Source: Pseudomonadota bacterium (lineage in GTDB: Bacteria; Pseudomonadota; Alphaproteobacteria; Rhizobiales; Rhizobiaceae). Taken from it: 7,647 nt of DNA. Below the pieces are notes generated by a model. The model was not told where the DNA came from and did not search any database. It worked only from the letters and a program-made list of their open reading frames with translations. This document shows positions 1-6,530 of the stretch, piece by piece; within the stretch, counting starts at the first letter, position 1, and every line of letters begins with the position of its first letter. The stretch spans positions 1 to 7,647 of the forward strand of contig JAEYXI010000691.1 of assembly GCA_023428515.1 (NCBI GenBank), read 5' to 3'. The position numbers and the translations under genes are program-made.

Positions 1-1
1 G

Positions 2-286
2 GACGGCGTCCTGGTCACGAGGCCCGCCGAATTCGGCATCCTGCGCGGCATCACGCGCACGACCCTGTTCGAGGTAGCCGCCAAGCTCGGCCTGAAGATC
101 GAGGAACGCGAATTCTCCGTCGCCGAAGCCAAGGCGGCGCGCGAGGCCTTCATCAGCTCGGCAACGACGATTGCTCTGCCCGTAGTCGCCATCGACGGCA
201 CCCCCATCGCCAACGGTCACCCGGGAAGCGTCGTACTTTCCTTGCGAGACGCCTTTTTTGACGTTGCGGAAAAAAGGCTGGCCTGA
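2..286 (+). CDS. dat: D-amino-acid aminotransferase, class IV (3' end only)
   Basis: This is the C-terminal 94 residues of a PLP-dependent class IV aminotransferase; the start lies outside the window. The frame reads from base 2 to a TGA at 284-286. Visible family signatures are the ILRGITR block that follows the active-site region, an EAFISSATT segment that in this fold helps bind the cofactor phosphate, and the terminal PVVAIDG...IANGHPG motif. The PLP lysine is upstream and cannot be seen. D-alanine aminotransferases interconvert D-amino acids and 2-oxo acids in the cytoplasm and supply D-Ala/D-Glu. Branched-chain aminotransferase or aminodeoxychorismate lyase share the fold, but a dat gene directly before hfq is the usual rhizobial order, often behind ntrYX and trkA. 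The family call is firm; the exact substrate is inferred from context. Confidence 0.82.
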   Translation, partial: DGVLVTRPAEFGILRGITRTTLFEVAAKLGLKIEEREFSVAEAKAAREAFISSATTIALPVVAIDGTPIANGHPGSVVLSLRDAFFDVAEKRLA

Positions 287-317
287 TAACCGCAGGCGGA
301 AGAATCTTTTGATGTCA

Positions 318-350
318 CGTCTACCTGCCGCCGAAGGCGGCATGCAGACG
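318..350 (+). terminator. Strong hairpin between dat and hfq
   Basis: A perfect 7-bp stem TGCCGCC/GGCGGCA (326-332 with 336-342) closes on a GAA loop. It is extended by a second helix, CGTCT (318-322) with AGACG (346-350), across a small internal loop. It lies 31 bases after the dat stop and is followed by GTTTGTGTGCTT, which is only moderately T-rich. The likeliest role is the dat terminator or an end-protecting 3' structure. If transcription reads through, it would instead be part of the hfq leader. Confidence 0.55.
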
Positions 351-360
351 GTTTGTGTGC

Positions 361-390
361 TTGACAGGCGTGGTTAAATTTGGCGCACTA
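361..390 (+). promoter_or_regulatory. Candidate housekeeping promoter for hfq-hflX
   Basis: A perfect -35 hexamer TTGACA (361-366, preceded by C as in the alphaproteobacterial CTTGAC consensus) stands 62 bases before the hfq ATG and just after the dat hairpin. The -10 is poor: with 17-18 bp spacing the best windows are CGCACT or GCACTA (384-390). The TTAAAT at 374-379 could be an alternative -10 for a weaker upstream -35. The position fits, but the exact start site is not resolved from sequence. Confidence 0.4.
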
Positions 391-398
391 GCGTGCGC
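383..398. repeat. Perfect inverted repeat in the hfq promoter/leader
   Basis: GCGCAC (383-388) and GTGCGC (393-398) form a perfect 6-bp inverted repeat around TAGC, located 29 bases before the hfq start. It overlaps the predicted -10 region, so it could be an operator or an RNA hairpin at the 5' end of the hfq transcript. No regulator can be named from the sequence. Confidence 0.45.
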
Positions 399-427
399 AC
401 TTCGGCGATAGGCGAAAGATAACAAAA

Positions 428-676
428 ATGGCGGAACGCTCGCAAAATCTGCAGGATTTGTTCCTGAACTCGGTCCGAAAGACCAAGAATCCACTTACCA
501 TATTCCTCATCAACGGCGTCAAATTGACGGGCGTGGTCACCTCTTTCGACAATTTCTGCGTGCTTTTGCGCCGCGATGGACACTCCCAGCTCGTCTACAA
601 GCACGCCATTTCCACCATCATGCCGAGCCAGCCGGTTCAGATGTTTGATGGCGAGGAAACCAGCCAGGGCGCCTGA
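428..676 (+). CDS. hfq: RNA chaperone Hfq
   Basis: This 82-residue Sm-like protein forms a hexameric ring that pairs small RNAs with mRNAs and controls their stability and translation. The Sm1 region runs from about residue 8 to 50 and holds QD (9-10), [11 protein letters not shown] with the basic rim patch RKTK (17-20), and [12 protein letters not shown]. The Sm2 motif is YKHAIST (57-63), whose Y, K and H line the proximal U-binding pore. The C-terminal tail after residue 70 is short and acidic, ending DGEETSQGA, as is usual in alphaproteobacteria and unlike the long E. coli tail. There is no good Shine-Dalgarno sequence; the leader before ATG is A-rich (AAAGATAACAAAA). The stop codon directly abuts the hflX start, so the two genes are almost certainly cotranscribed. 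Confidence 0.98.
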   Translation: MAERSQNLQDLFLNSVRKTKNPLTIFLINGVKLTGVVTSFDNFCVLLRRDGHSQLVYKHAISTIMPSQPVQMFDGEETSQGA

Positions 677-2077
677 TTGGCTCGACAGAAGAACGCGGCC
701 CCGGGGGCACGCGAAGAATCGGCGGCCAGGACGGGCATAGACCGCACCAAGGCGCGGACGCGCGCCGCTGTCGTCGTTCCCGTGATGCCGCGAGCATTTC
801 GCACGGACGACGAATCCGCTCAGAATCGACCGCGACTTACCCGATCGGCCGACGCCCGGCATGAAGAGGCGGTCGGGCTGGCGGGGGCGATTGATCTGGA
901 TATCGTTTACAGCGTCGTCGTTGTCGTCAACGACCCCAGGCCGGCGACGCTGCTCGGGTCCGGCAAGGTCGAGGAAATAGCCGGAATCGTGAAGGAAAAC
1001 GACGTCGAGGTGGTCATTTTCGATCATCCGCTGACGCCGGTGCAGCAGCGCAACCTCAAAAAGGAACTGAACGCCAAGGTGCTGGACCGCACTGCGCTCA
1101 TTCTCGAGATATTCGGCGAGCGCGCCAGAACGAAGGAAGGTGCGCTGCAAGTCGAGCTGGCGCATCTCAACTACCAGAAGGGCCGGCTGGTCCGCAGCTG
1201 GACCCACCTCGAGCGGCAGAGGGGCGGCGGCGGCTTCCTCGGCGGCCCCGGCGAAACGCAGATCGAAGCCGACCGGCGCGTGCTGCAGGACAAGATCGTC
1301 AAGCTGAAGCGCGAGCTGGAGACGGTGCGGCGAACCCGCGACCTGCACCGCGCCAAGCGCAAGAAGGTGCCGTTTCCGGTGGTCGCGATCGTCGGCTACA
1401 CCAACGCCGGAAAATCCACGCTTTTCAACCGCCTGACCGGCGCAGGCGTACTCGCGGAGGATATGCTGTTCGCGACGCTCGACCCGACGCTGCGCCGCGT
1501 CCGCCTGCCGCACGGCACGCCGATCATCCTCTCCGACACGGTCGGCTTCATCTCGGACCTGCCGACGCATCTGGTCGCCGCCTTCCGCGCCACGCTGGAG
1601 GAGGTAGTCGAGGCCGATCTGGTCATTCACCTCCGGGACATCGCAGATCCCGACACGACGGCGCAGGCGGAGGATGTGGAGCGCATCCTCGGCGACCTCG
1701 GCGTCGATGCCAGCGACCGCAAGCGGGTGATCGAGGTCTGGAACAAGATCGACCTGCTCGACGAAGGCAACCGTGCACGCCTGCTTGGCGAAGGGGGCGT
1801 GGACAGGCCCGAACCGCCGATCGCGATTTCGGCCGTCACCGGCGAGGGGCTCGACGCGCTTGCCGCCGTCATCGAGCAGCGCGTCTCGGGCGAACTTAGC
1901 GAGATCTCCGTCACGCTGCGCCCCGATCAACTCGGCCTGACGGACTGGCTCTACCGCAACGGCGATGTCGTGTCCCGGGAAGACAATGAGGACGGCAGCG
2001 TCTCGATCTCGATCAAGGCCACGGAAGCCGCCCGGGAAGAGATCGAAAGCAGATTGCGTCACAAAAACAAAGCGTAA
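677..2077 (+). CDS. hflX: GTPase HflX (ribosome-splitting factor)
   Basis: HflX is a TRAFAC GTPase that binds 50S subunits and stalled 70S ribosomes and splits them during stress. The N-terminal HflX domain (about residues 75-195) has the LLGSGKVEEI and FDHPLTPVQQRNLKKEL blocks and a glycine-rich GFLGGPGETQIE stretch (186-197), followed by a helical linker to about 230. The GTPase motifs are complete: G1 GYTNAGKST (240-248), G2 region ATLDPT (266-271), G3 DTVGF (287-291), G4 NKID (356-359) and G5 SAVTGEG near 384. The chosen start is TTG immediately after the hfq stop, which suggests translational coupling; it gives 466 residues. An in-frame ATG at 785 (residue 37) would also keep all domains, because the first 36 residues are low-complexity and Ala/Arg-rich. 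It converges on mazG. Confidence 0.96.
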   Translation: MARQKNAAPGAREESAARTGIDRTKARTRAAVVVPVMPRAFRTDDESAQNRPRLTRSADARHEEAVGLAGAIDLDIVYSVVVVVNDPRPATLLGSGKVEEIAGIVKENDVEVVIFDHPLTPVQQRNLKKELNAKVLDRTALILEIFGERARTKEGALQVELAHLNYQKGRLVRSWTHLERQRGGGGFLGGPGETQIEADRRVLQDKIVKLKRELETVRRTRDLHRAKRKKVPFPVVAIVGYTNAGKSTLFNRLTGAGVLAEDMLFATLDPTLRRVRLPHGTPIILSDTVGFISDLPTHLVAAFRATLEEVVEADLVIHLRDIADPDTTAQAEDVERILGDLGVDASDRKRVIEVWNKIDLLDEGNRARLLGEGGVDRPEPPIAISAVTGEGLDALAAVIEQRVSGELSEISVTLRPDQLGLTDWLYRNGDVVSREDNEDGSVSISIKATEAAREEIESRLRHKNKA

Positions 2078-2083
2078 TCCTGT

Positions 2084-2908
2084 TCAGCTCACCTTCTTTG
2101 CCTGCTGCCAGAGCTCTTCCATTTCATCCAGGGAAGAGGCGTCGAGGGTCCGCCCGGATTCGTTGAGCGCACGCTCGACGTGGTGGAAGCGGCTGCGAAA
2201 CTTCTCGTTCGTGCCCGACAGCGCGGCCTCGGAATCGACCTTCAGGTGCCGGCCGAGATTGACCAGCGCGAAGAGCTCGTCACCGAATTCATCTTTCACG
2301 GAGGCCTGGTCGCCCTTGGCCATCGCTTCCCTGAGTTCACCGATCTCCTCCTCGATCTTGTCGAGGATCGGCCCGGCTTCGGTCCAGTCGAAGCCGACAC
2401 GGGCGGCCTTTTCCTGAAGCTTCAGTGCGCGGGTGAGCGCCGGAAGCGCCACGGGAATGCCGTCGAGGAAACCCTTGCCGTGCTCCTCGGGGTCCAGGCC
2501 GCGGGCGACGCGAGCCTCACGCTTGAGGGCCTTTTCCTCGGCCTTGATCTTCTCCCACATGCCTTTCGCCATGCCCGCGCTGCGAGCCTTCTCGTCGCCG
2601 AAGACGTGCGGATGGCGGCGGATCATCTTCTCGGTGATTGCCATGACGACATCGCCAAAGGCAAATTCCTTAGCTTCTTCAGCTATTTGCGCGTGATAGA
2701 CAACCTGAAGCAGCAAGTCGCCGAGCTCCTCGCGGAGATTGTCCATGTCGCCACGCGCAATGGCGTCGGCGACCTCGTAGGCCTCCTCGATCGTGTAGGG
2801 CGCGATGGTGGAAAAGTTCTGCTCGATGTCCCAGGGACAGCCGTCCGTGGGGTCGCGCAGGGCAGCCAAGATCTCGATGAGGCGGGAAATATCGCGGGAG
2901 GGCTTCAT
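2084..2908 (-). CDS. mazG: Nucleoside triphosphate pyrophosphohydrolase MazG
   Basis: This 274-residue all-alpha NTP pyrophosphatase hydrolyses (d)NTPs to NMP and pyrophosphate, clearing non-canonical or damaged nucleotides. It has the two-repeat architecture and roughly the 263-residue length of E. coli MazG. The N-terminal repeat carries the LRDP...GCPWD opening, EEAYE (41-45) and EELGD (60-64) as metal-binding acids, plus RRHPHVF (97-103). The C-terminal repeat has KIEEEIGEL (184-192) and DEFGDELFALVNLGRHL (206-222), so both acidic centres are intact. The ATG at 2906-2908 gives the family's normal N terminus; only a weak AAGG lies upstream. Its 3' end is 6 bp from the hflX stop, on the opposite strand. 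Confidence 0.96.
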   Translation of the reverse strand: MKPSRDISRLIEILAALRDPTDGCPWDIEQNFSTIAPYTIEEAYEVADAIARGDMDNLREELGDLLLQVVYHAQIAEEAKEFAFGDVVMAITEKMIRRHPHVFGDEKARSAGMAKGMWEKIKAEEKALKREARVARGLDPEEHGKGFLDGIPVALPALTRALKLQEKAARVGFDWTEAGPILDKIEEEIGELREAMAKGDQASVKDEFGDELFALVNLGRHLKVDSEAALSGTNEKFRSRFHHVERALNESGRTLDASSLDEMEELWQQAKKVS

Positions 2909-2938
2909 CCGTGGATGCTAGCCTTGTTGTGCATTGCG

Positions 2939-2955
2939 GCGAAATGCCGTTTCGC
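2939..2955. repeat. Short inverted repeat upstream of mazG
   Basis: GCGAAA (2939-2944) and TTTCGC (2950-2955) form a 6-bp inverted repeat with a 5-base loop, 30 bases upstream of the mazG start. It could be a leader hairpin of the mazG mRNA or an operator between the divergent genes. The function is unknown. Confidence 0.3.
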
Positions 2956-2993
2956 ATGGATAAAAGATTTTCCACAATTCCACTGTGACGTCC

Positions 2994-3021
2994 TTGCCCG
3001 GCGGCGGCGCGGTTCCTATTC
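2994..3021 (+). promoter_or_regulatory. Candidate promoter for the small membrane protein gene
   Basis: TTGCCC (2994-2999) and CTATTC (3016-3021), 16 bp apart, resemble the alphaproteobacterial TTGACN17CTATAT type promoter. They lie 36 bases before the ATG at 3058. The 2909-3057 gap is the only divergent space for mazG and this gene, so a promoter must lie somewhere in it. The match is moderate. Confidence 0.33.
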
Positions 3022-3057
3022 AAGTCTGATCCGAGCGCCGCGAGCAGGAATTGGCAG

Positions 3058-3384
3058 ATGCTGATGGAGGTCACCGGAAGGGCCGGGCCGTTATCCTTCT
3101 TCGTCCGTCGCTGGCGTCGGCAGGTGCCGCTCGGGCTGCTCTTCTGGCGTGACATGATCCTGGTCGGTTCGGCCCTGAACCTGGCGGCTGCCTTCGCCGG
3201 CCTCATGGCGCTAGGCTTCAAGGCCGACCTGCTGGTTGCCATGCTCGTCTTCCATGCGCCGCTTCCCTACAATTTCTTCATCGTCGGGGCGATCTGGCGG
3301 ACGGCGGACCTCGCCGATGCCGCCAAGGCGTCGGCGGCGCGGTTCGGCGCCGTCCTATGGCTGGTCGCCGTGACGGTGCTCTAG
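3058..3384 (+). CDS. Small conserved-looking inner-membrane protein of unknown function
   Basis: I do not recognise a named family for this 108-residue protein. It has a basic stretch near residues 18-31 (RRWRRQ, then WRD), followed by three hydrophobic segments: about 34-53 (rich in A, L, G), 58-80 (LLVAMLVFHAPLPYNFFIVG) and 95-108 at the very C terminus. This predicts a two- or three-helix inner-membrane protein with the arginine cluster in the cytoplasm. The ATG at 3058 is supported by AGGAA at 3046-3050, 7 bases upstream. A second ATG at 3064 is also possible. Codon use is like that of its neighbours. It is divergent from mazG and 82 bases upstream of the amidase gene, so cotranscription with the latter is possible but an inverted repeat lies between them. 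Confidence 0.75.
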   Translation: MLMEVTGRAGPLSFFVRRWRRQVPLGLLFWRDMILVGSALNLAAAFAGLMALGFKADLLVAMLVFHAPLPYNFFIVGAIWRTADLADAAKASAARFGAVLWLVAVTVL

Positions 3385-3437
3385 GCAGCCAAGTTCGGAA
3401 GATCGGGAAGCCGCGGGGCAGGGCCGCAACTTGCTGC
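3385..3437 (+). repeat. Long-loop inverted repeat after the membrane protein gene
   Basis: GCAGCCAAGTT (3385-3395), starting right after the TAG stop, is complementary to AACTTGCTGC (3428-3437) apart from one bulged C. This gives a 10-bp stem around a GC-rich 32-base loop. There is no T-tract, so a Rho-independent terminator is doubtful. A 3'-end structure or a regulatory site ahead of the amidase gene is possible. Confidence 0.4.
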
Positions 3438-3466
3438 GACCGGGGAGACCGGCTACGCATCGAACC

Positions 3467-4378
3467 ATGACAACGCATCGCTTCACCGCCACCGCCTGGC
3501 ACAATGTGCTGGGCACTTTCCCTCCCGCTCTGACCGTCGCCTCCGGCGATACGGTGATCACCGAAACCATCGATGCGCACGGCATCGACAAGGACGGCGT
3601 GCACCGCGCGCCAGAGCCGAACCCCATGAACGGACCGATCTTCGTGACCGGCGCCGAACCGGGCGATGCGCTCAAGGTCGAAATCCTGCGCATGACGCCG
3701 ATCCGGGCCAGCGGCTGGACCCGTGCGTCGCTCGCCGGCAACGTCGTCGATCCGGAATTCGTCCGCGGCCTGCCGCCGCGCGATAAGACGAACTGGCGGA
3801 TCGACCGGCAAGGGCTGACGGTGACGCCGGAGCCCGCCGTGCCCGGCCTCGAACATCTCGTCCTGCCGCTCGAGCCGATGATTGGCTGCTTCGGCGTCGC
3901 GCCTGACCTGGGGCAGGCCTTCTCCACCGCGACCAGCGCCGAGAATGGCGGCAACATGGATTACCGAGGCTTCTGTCCTGGCGCCACGGTCTGGTTTCCC
4001 GTAGCGGTCCCGGGCGCGCTGTTCTTCCTCGGCGACTGCCACGCCACGCAGGGCGACGGCGAGATCGTCGGCACCGGCATCGAAACCTGCTTCGAAGTGG
4101 AAGTGCGGCTGACCGTCGAGAAGGTACGCAATTTGGTCTGGCCGCGCGGCGAGAGCGCGACCGACATCTTTTCGGTCGGCAATGCCAGGCCGCTGGACCA
4201 GGCCCTGCAGCACGCCACTACCGACATGTTCAACTGGCTGACCGGCGATTACGGGCTGAGCCCGACGGCGGCGAGCCATCTCATGGGGCAGGTGGTGCGC
4301 TACGATGTCGGCAACGTGTTCGATCCGGCCTACACGATGGTCTGCCGCATCGAGAAGAAATGGCTGCCGACGCGTTGA
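3467..4378 (+). CDS. Acetamidase/formamidase family amidohydrolase
   Basis: This 303-residue protein belongs to the FmdA/AmdA family, cytoplasmic metal-dependent hydrolases that release ammonia from formamide, acetamide or related small amides. Family blocks appear in order: NPMNGPIFVTGAEPGDAL (52-69), PMIGCFGVAP (137-146), GGNMDYR (161-167) and the diagnostic GDCHATQGDGE (189-199), with acidic and histidine residues expected at the active site. The length matches the shorter bacterial members. The ATG at 3467 starts directly before the domain but has no clear ribosome-binding site; a TTG at 3431 would add 12 residues lacking family character. No amide transporter or urease genes are adjacent, so the natural substrate cannot be assigned. 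Its stop is 24 bp from the convergent kinase gene. Confidence 0.88.
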   Translation: MTTHRFTATAWHNVLGTFPPALTVASGDTVITETIDAHGIDKDGVHRAPEPNPMNGPIFVTGAEPGDALKVEILRMTPIRASGWTRASLAGNVVDPEFVRGLPPRDKTNWRIDRQGLTVTPEPAVPGLEHLVLPLEPMIGCFGVAPDLGQAFSTATSAENGGNMDYRGFCPGATVWFPVAVPGALFFLGDCHATQGDGEIVGTGIETCFEVEVRLTVEKVRNLVWPRGESATDIFSVGNARPLDQALQHATTDMFNWLTGDYGLSPTAASHLMGQVVRYDVGNVFDPAYTMVCRIEKKWLPTR

Positions 4379-4383
4379 CCCGA

Positions 4384-4404
4384 GGGGCGGATTGAATCCG
4401 CCTC
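4384..4404. terminator. Bidirectional terminator-like palindrome between convergent genes
   Basis: GGCGGATT (4386-4393) and AATCCGCC (4395-4402) form an 8-bp perfect palindrome around a single G; an outer G:T and G:C pair extend it to 4384-4404. It sits exactly at the 24-bp junction where the amidase gene (plus) and kinase gene (minus) meet, and overlaps the kinase stop codon. It would form a hairpin in either transcript, though no T-run follows on either strand. Confidence 0.55.
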
Positions 4405-5512
4405 AAGCCGAAGCCGGCAGGGCCTCGGGGGTCGCCTGGCCGCGTTCGTTGAGCGGCAGCATCAGGGTGGACTCGACCGGCGCCGCCAGGGACCATTTGA
4501 CATGGCCCGGCGTGCGCTCGACCACGGCGGTTCCGCTCAGCGATTGAGGGGTCACACGCTGCAGAACGACGCTGCCGAATCCTATTCTCGGCTCGGCGGC
4601 ATCCTTGCTTTCCTCCGGAAGGGCTGGAGACGTCTCCTCCCAAATGATCTGGAATTCCCGGCGGCCTTCGGGCGTCGTCACGATCTGCCAGTTGATCGTT
4701 ATGCGGCCGACATCGGTGGCGAGGGCGCCATATTTCGATGAGTTGGTGCCGAGTTCATGGAATGCCATGCCGAGGTGCTGGACCGCATTCGGCTGCAAGG
4801 TGACGAGGGGCCCCGAGAGCGAGATCTGCTCGTCATGACCGAACGGCTTCAAATGCTCCTGCAAAAGGTCGAGCAGGCTGGCGCCGACCCATTCCGAGGT
4901 GACGAGAAGGTCATGCGAGCGCGACAATGCCATGATGCGGTCGCGGATCTGCTCTTCGAACTCGCGCGGATCGGTGGCGCGTCTGCTGGTCTCGCGCACG
5001 ACGGACAGGATCACCGCGAACTGGTTCTTCACGCGATGGTTCACCTCGCGCATCAGCAGGCGAATGCGGCGTTCGCTATCCTTCGCCTGTGTGATGTCGC
5101 GCGCGATTTTGGAGGCTCCGATGACGTTGCCCTCATCGTCCTTGATGGGCGAAACGGTCAGGGAGACGGAAATGTAGGTGCCGTCCTTGCGGCGGCGTGT
5201 GGTTTCGTAGCTGGCGATACGCTCGCCGCGCCGGACGCGATCGATGATCTCCGCTTCTTCGTGGTGCAGACCGTCGGGGATGAGCATCAGCACCGATTGC
5301 CCGATGGCCTCCTCGGCCGTGTAGCCGAACAGCTTTTCGGCCGCCTGGTTCCAGTCAGTGATGATGCTGTTCAGATCTTTGCCGACGATGGCGTCGTAGG
5401 AGGAATCCACGATCGCCGCGAGACGTGCGATCGCCAGGCGTCCTGCGGAGGTGTCGGGAAGGTCGATCTTGTTCACGGCGACATAGCTAACAGTGGGTCC
5501 GGCCTTGGGCAA
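4403..5512 (-). CDS. PAS-domain sensor histidine kinase, HWE family
   Basis: This is a soluble 369-residue sensor kinase with no membrane segment. Residues about 24-145 form a PAS sensor, with the typical DWNQAAEKLFGYTAEEAIGQ block (53-72) and the PAC-like ISVSLTVSPIKDDEGNVIG region, DIT at 139-141. The kinase part has the HWE-type H-box REVNHRVKN with H159 as phosphoacceptor, the N-box HELGTNSSKYGAL (252-264), the diagnostic W-E pair at WEE (291-293) and a glycine-rich GFGSVVLQRV (311-320). No response regulator is encoded nearby, so it is an orphan; HWE kinases often act on PhyR or single-domain regulators. The start appears to be TTG (5510-5512) with AAAGGGAA about 10 bases upstream; GTG at codon 13 is an alternative that keeps the domains. 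Confidence 0.93.
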   Translation of the reverse strand: MPKAGPTVSYVAVNKIDLPDTSAGRLAIARLAAIVDSSYDAIVGKDLNSIITDWNQAAEKLFGYTAEEAIGQSVLMLIPDGLHHEEAEIIDRVRRGERIASYETTRRRKDGTYISVSLTVSPIKDDEGNVIGASKIARDITQAKDSERRIRLLMREVNHRVKNQFAVILSVVRETSRRATDPREFEEQIRDRIMALSRSHDLLVTSEWVGASLLDLLQEHLKPFGHDEQISLSGPLVTLQPNAVQHLGMAFHELGTNSSKYGALATDVGRITINWQIVTTPEGRREFQIIWEETSPALPEESKDAAEPRIGFGSVVLQRVTPQSLSGTAVVERTPGHVKWSLAAPVESTLMLPLNERGQATPEALPASA

Positions 5513-5534
5513 TCATCGGTATTCCCTTTCGATT

Positions 5535-5580
5535 CTTGCATCCCGATAGTGGCCTGATCCGCTTGCATTTGCATTAGCAT
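5535..5580. repeat. Cluster of TTGCAT repeats upstream of the kinase gene
   Basis: CTTGCAT occurs at 5535-5541 and again at 5562-5568, the latter followed in tandem by TTGCAT (5569-5574) and TAGCAT (5575-5580). On the kinase's coding strand these read ATGCAA. The cluster lies 23 to 68 bases upstream of the kinase start in an AT-richer patch, so it may be an operator. The copies at 5535 and 5562 start 27 bp apart. Confidence 0.4.
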
Positions 5581-5597
5581 ATGAAACGGATGGCGTG

Positions 5598-5619
5598 GAT
5601 CGCCGACAAAGGTCGGATC
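5598..5619 (-). terminator. Weak hairpin at the ku 3' end
   Basis: CCGAC (5603-5607) and GTCGG (5612-5616) pair around AAAG, with GAT/ATC flanks able to extend the stem past a 2-base bulge. It begins at the ku stop codon, so it could form at the end of the ku mRNA. The stem is short and no T-run follows on the minus strand, so termination is uncertain. Confidence 0.3.
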
Positions 5620-6466
5620 AGGCAGCCGATTTCTTTCGCGACCCGGCAGCCGATTTCCGCGACTTGGATTTTGCCGCCGGCTTGATGCCTTCGTTTTCGA
5701 GGCTCTTGCGCAGGACGTCGGCGAGATTGACGACATTCTCCTTCGGGGGAGCGGCGGGTTTCGGCGGCTTCTTGCCGGCTTTCTTGGCGTTGATCATCTC
5801 GATCAAGGCGTTCTCGTAGCGGTCCTCGAACTCACCGGGATCGAATTTCCCGACCTTCTTGTCGATGAGCAACGAGGCGATCTCGATCATCTCGGGATCG
5901 GCTTTCGGCGCCTTGATGTCCTCGAAGAGGGATCTTTCCGAAACCACCTCGTTGGCGTTGCGCAGCGTCGTCATCATCAGGCCGTTGTCGCCATACGGCC
6001 GGATCACGACTTCGCGGCCGCGCTGGTAGAGCACGATGCTGGCGCGGGCGGCCGCCTTCTTCTTGGCCAGCGCCTCGCGGATCACCGCGAAGGGCTCCCG
6101 GGAGATCGCATCGGCCGGCACGACGTAGTAGGGCTTGTCCAAATAGCGCTGGTCTATCGAGTCAAGCGGCACCGTCTCGTCGACTTCGAGCGTATGCTCG
6201 GTCGCCTGCTTCAGCTTCTTCACCTCTTCCGGCTCGATGAGTAGGTAATCGCCGCCCTCTAGCTGGTAGCCCTTCATCTGGCCGTCAGATTCGACGACAT
6301 CGCCGGTGATCTCATCGATATAGACCGACTTCACCGGCAGCCGATCCTTGCGGTTGAGGATGCGGAAATGGATTTTTTCGGATTCGCTCGCGGCATTGAT
6401 CAGCTTGATGCCGCATGAGACGGCGCCGAATTTCAGAAAACCCTTCCAGATGGCGCGCAATGCCAT
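5618..6466 (-). CDS. ku: Bacterial Ku, non-homologous end-joining protein
   Basis: Bacterial Ku forms a homodimeric ring that threads onto DNA double-strand ends and recruits the ligase LigD. The 282 residues open with the hallmark MALRAIWKGFLKFGAVSCGI. They continue with the core beta-barrel features FRILNRKDRLPVKSVYIDEITGDVVE (35-60), MKGYQLEGGDYLLIEPEEV (64-82) and the YYVVPADA...FAVIREAL region (113-133). NVVNLADVLRKSLE (244-257) is the conserved minimal C-terminal segment; beyond it is a Lys/Ser/Ala-rich tail (262-282) of the type that binds DNA. The ATG has an excellent AGGAG (6473-6477) 6 bases upstream. No ligD is present in the window. The FPASDP gene ends 64 bases upstream on the same strand, so the two are probably cotranscribed. 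Rhizobia often carry several ku paralogues. Confidence 0.97.
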   Translation of the reverse strand: MALRAIWKGFLKFGAVSCGIKLINAASESEKIHFRILNRKDRLPVKSVYIDEITGDVVESDGQMKGYQLEGGDYLLIEPEEVKKLKQATEHTLEVDETVPLDSIDQRYLDKPYYVVPADAISREPFAVIREALAKKKAAARASIVLYQRGREVVIRPYGDNGLMMTTLRNANEVVSERSLFEDIKAPKADPEMIEIASLLIDKKVGKFDPGEFEDRYENALIEMINAKKAGKKPPKPAAPPKENVVNLADVLRKSLENEGIKPAAKSKSRKSAAGSRKKSAA

Positions 6467-6530
6467 TTCAAACTCCTGGTAAATTCGCCCAAACCACTTC
6501 CTCCCGATCGCTCCGCATCGAGGGTTTTGC

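Noticed and set aside
381..396. A sigma-54 (RpoN) promoter resemblance, TGGCGC...TGC, before hfq
   Set aside because: The required GG and GC elements are 11 bases apart instead of 10, and the rest of the consensus is poor; the match comes from the inverted repeat there.
374..2062. A 562-codon open frame on the minus strand covering hfq and most of hflX
   Set aside because: It lies antisense to two certain genes, is rich in R, D, A, V and Q in the way GC-rich shadow frames are, and has no domain or ribosome-binding site.
2180..3064. A 294-codon plus-strand open frame across mazG
   Set aside because: It is the shadow of mazG, whose two MazG repeats are intact on the other strand.
3431..3459. 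A TTGCTG/TACGCA promoter giving a nearly leaderless amidase transcript
   Set aside because: Both boxes are weak and overlap the inverted-repeat arm; not enough to call.
3278..4279. A 333-codon minus-strand open frame across the amidase gene
   Set aside because: It is the complement of a gene with clear family motifs, and its composition is Arg/Ala/Gly/Pro-rich without recognisable domains.
4757..5557. A 266-codon plus-strand open frame across the kinase gene
   Set aside because: It is antisense to the PAS-HWE kinase with all its boxes conserved; no family features are seen in this frame.
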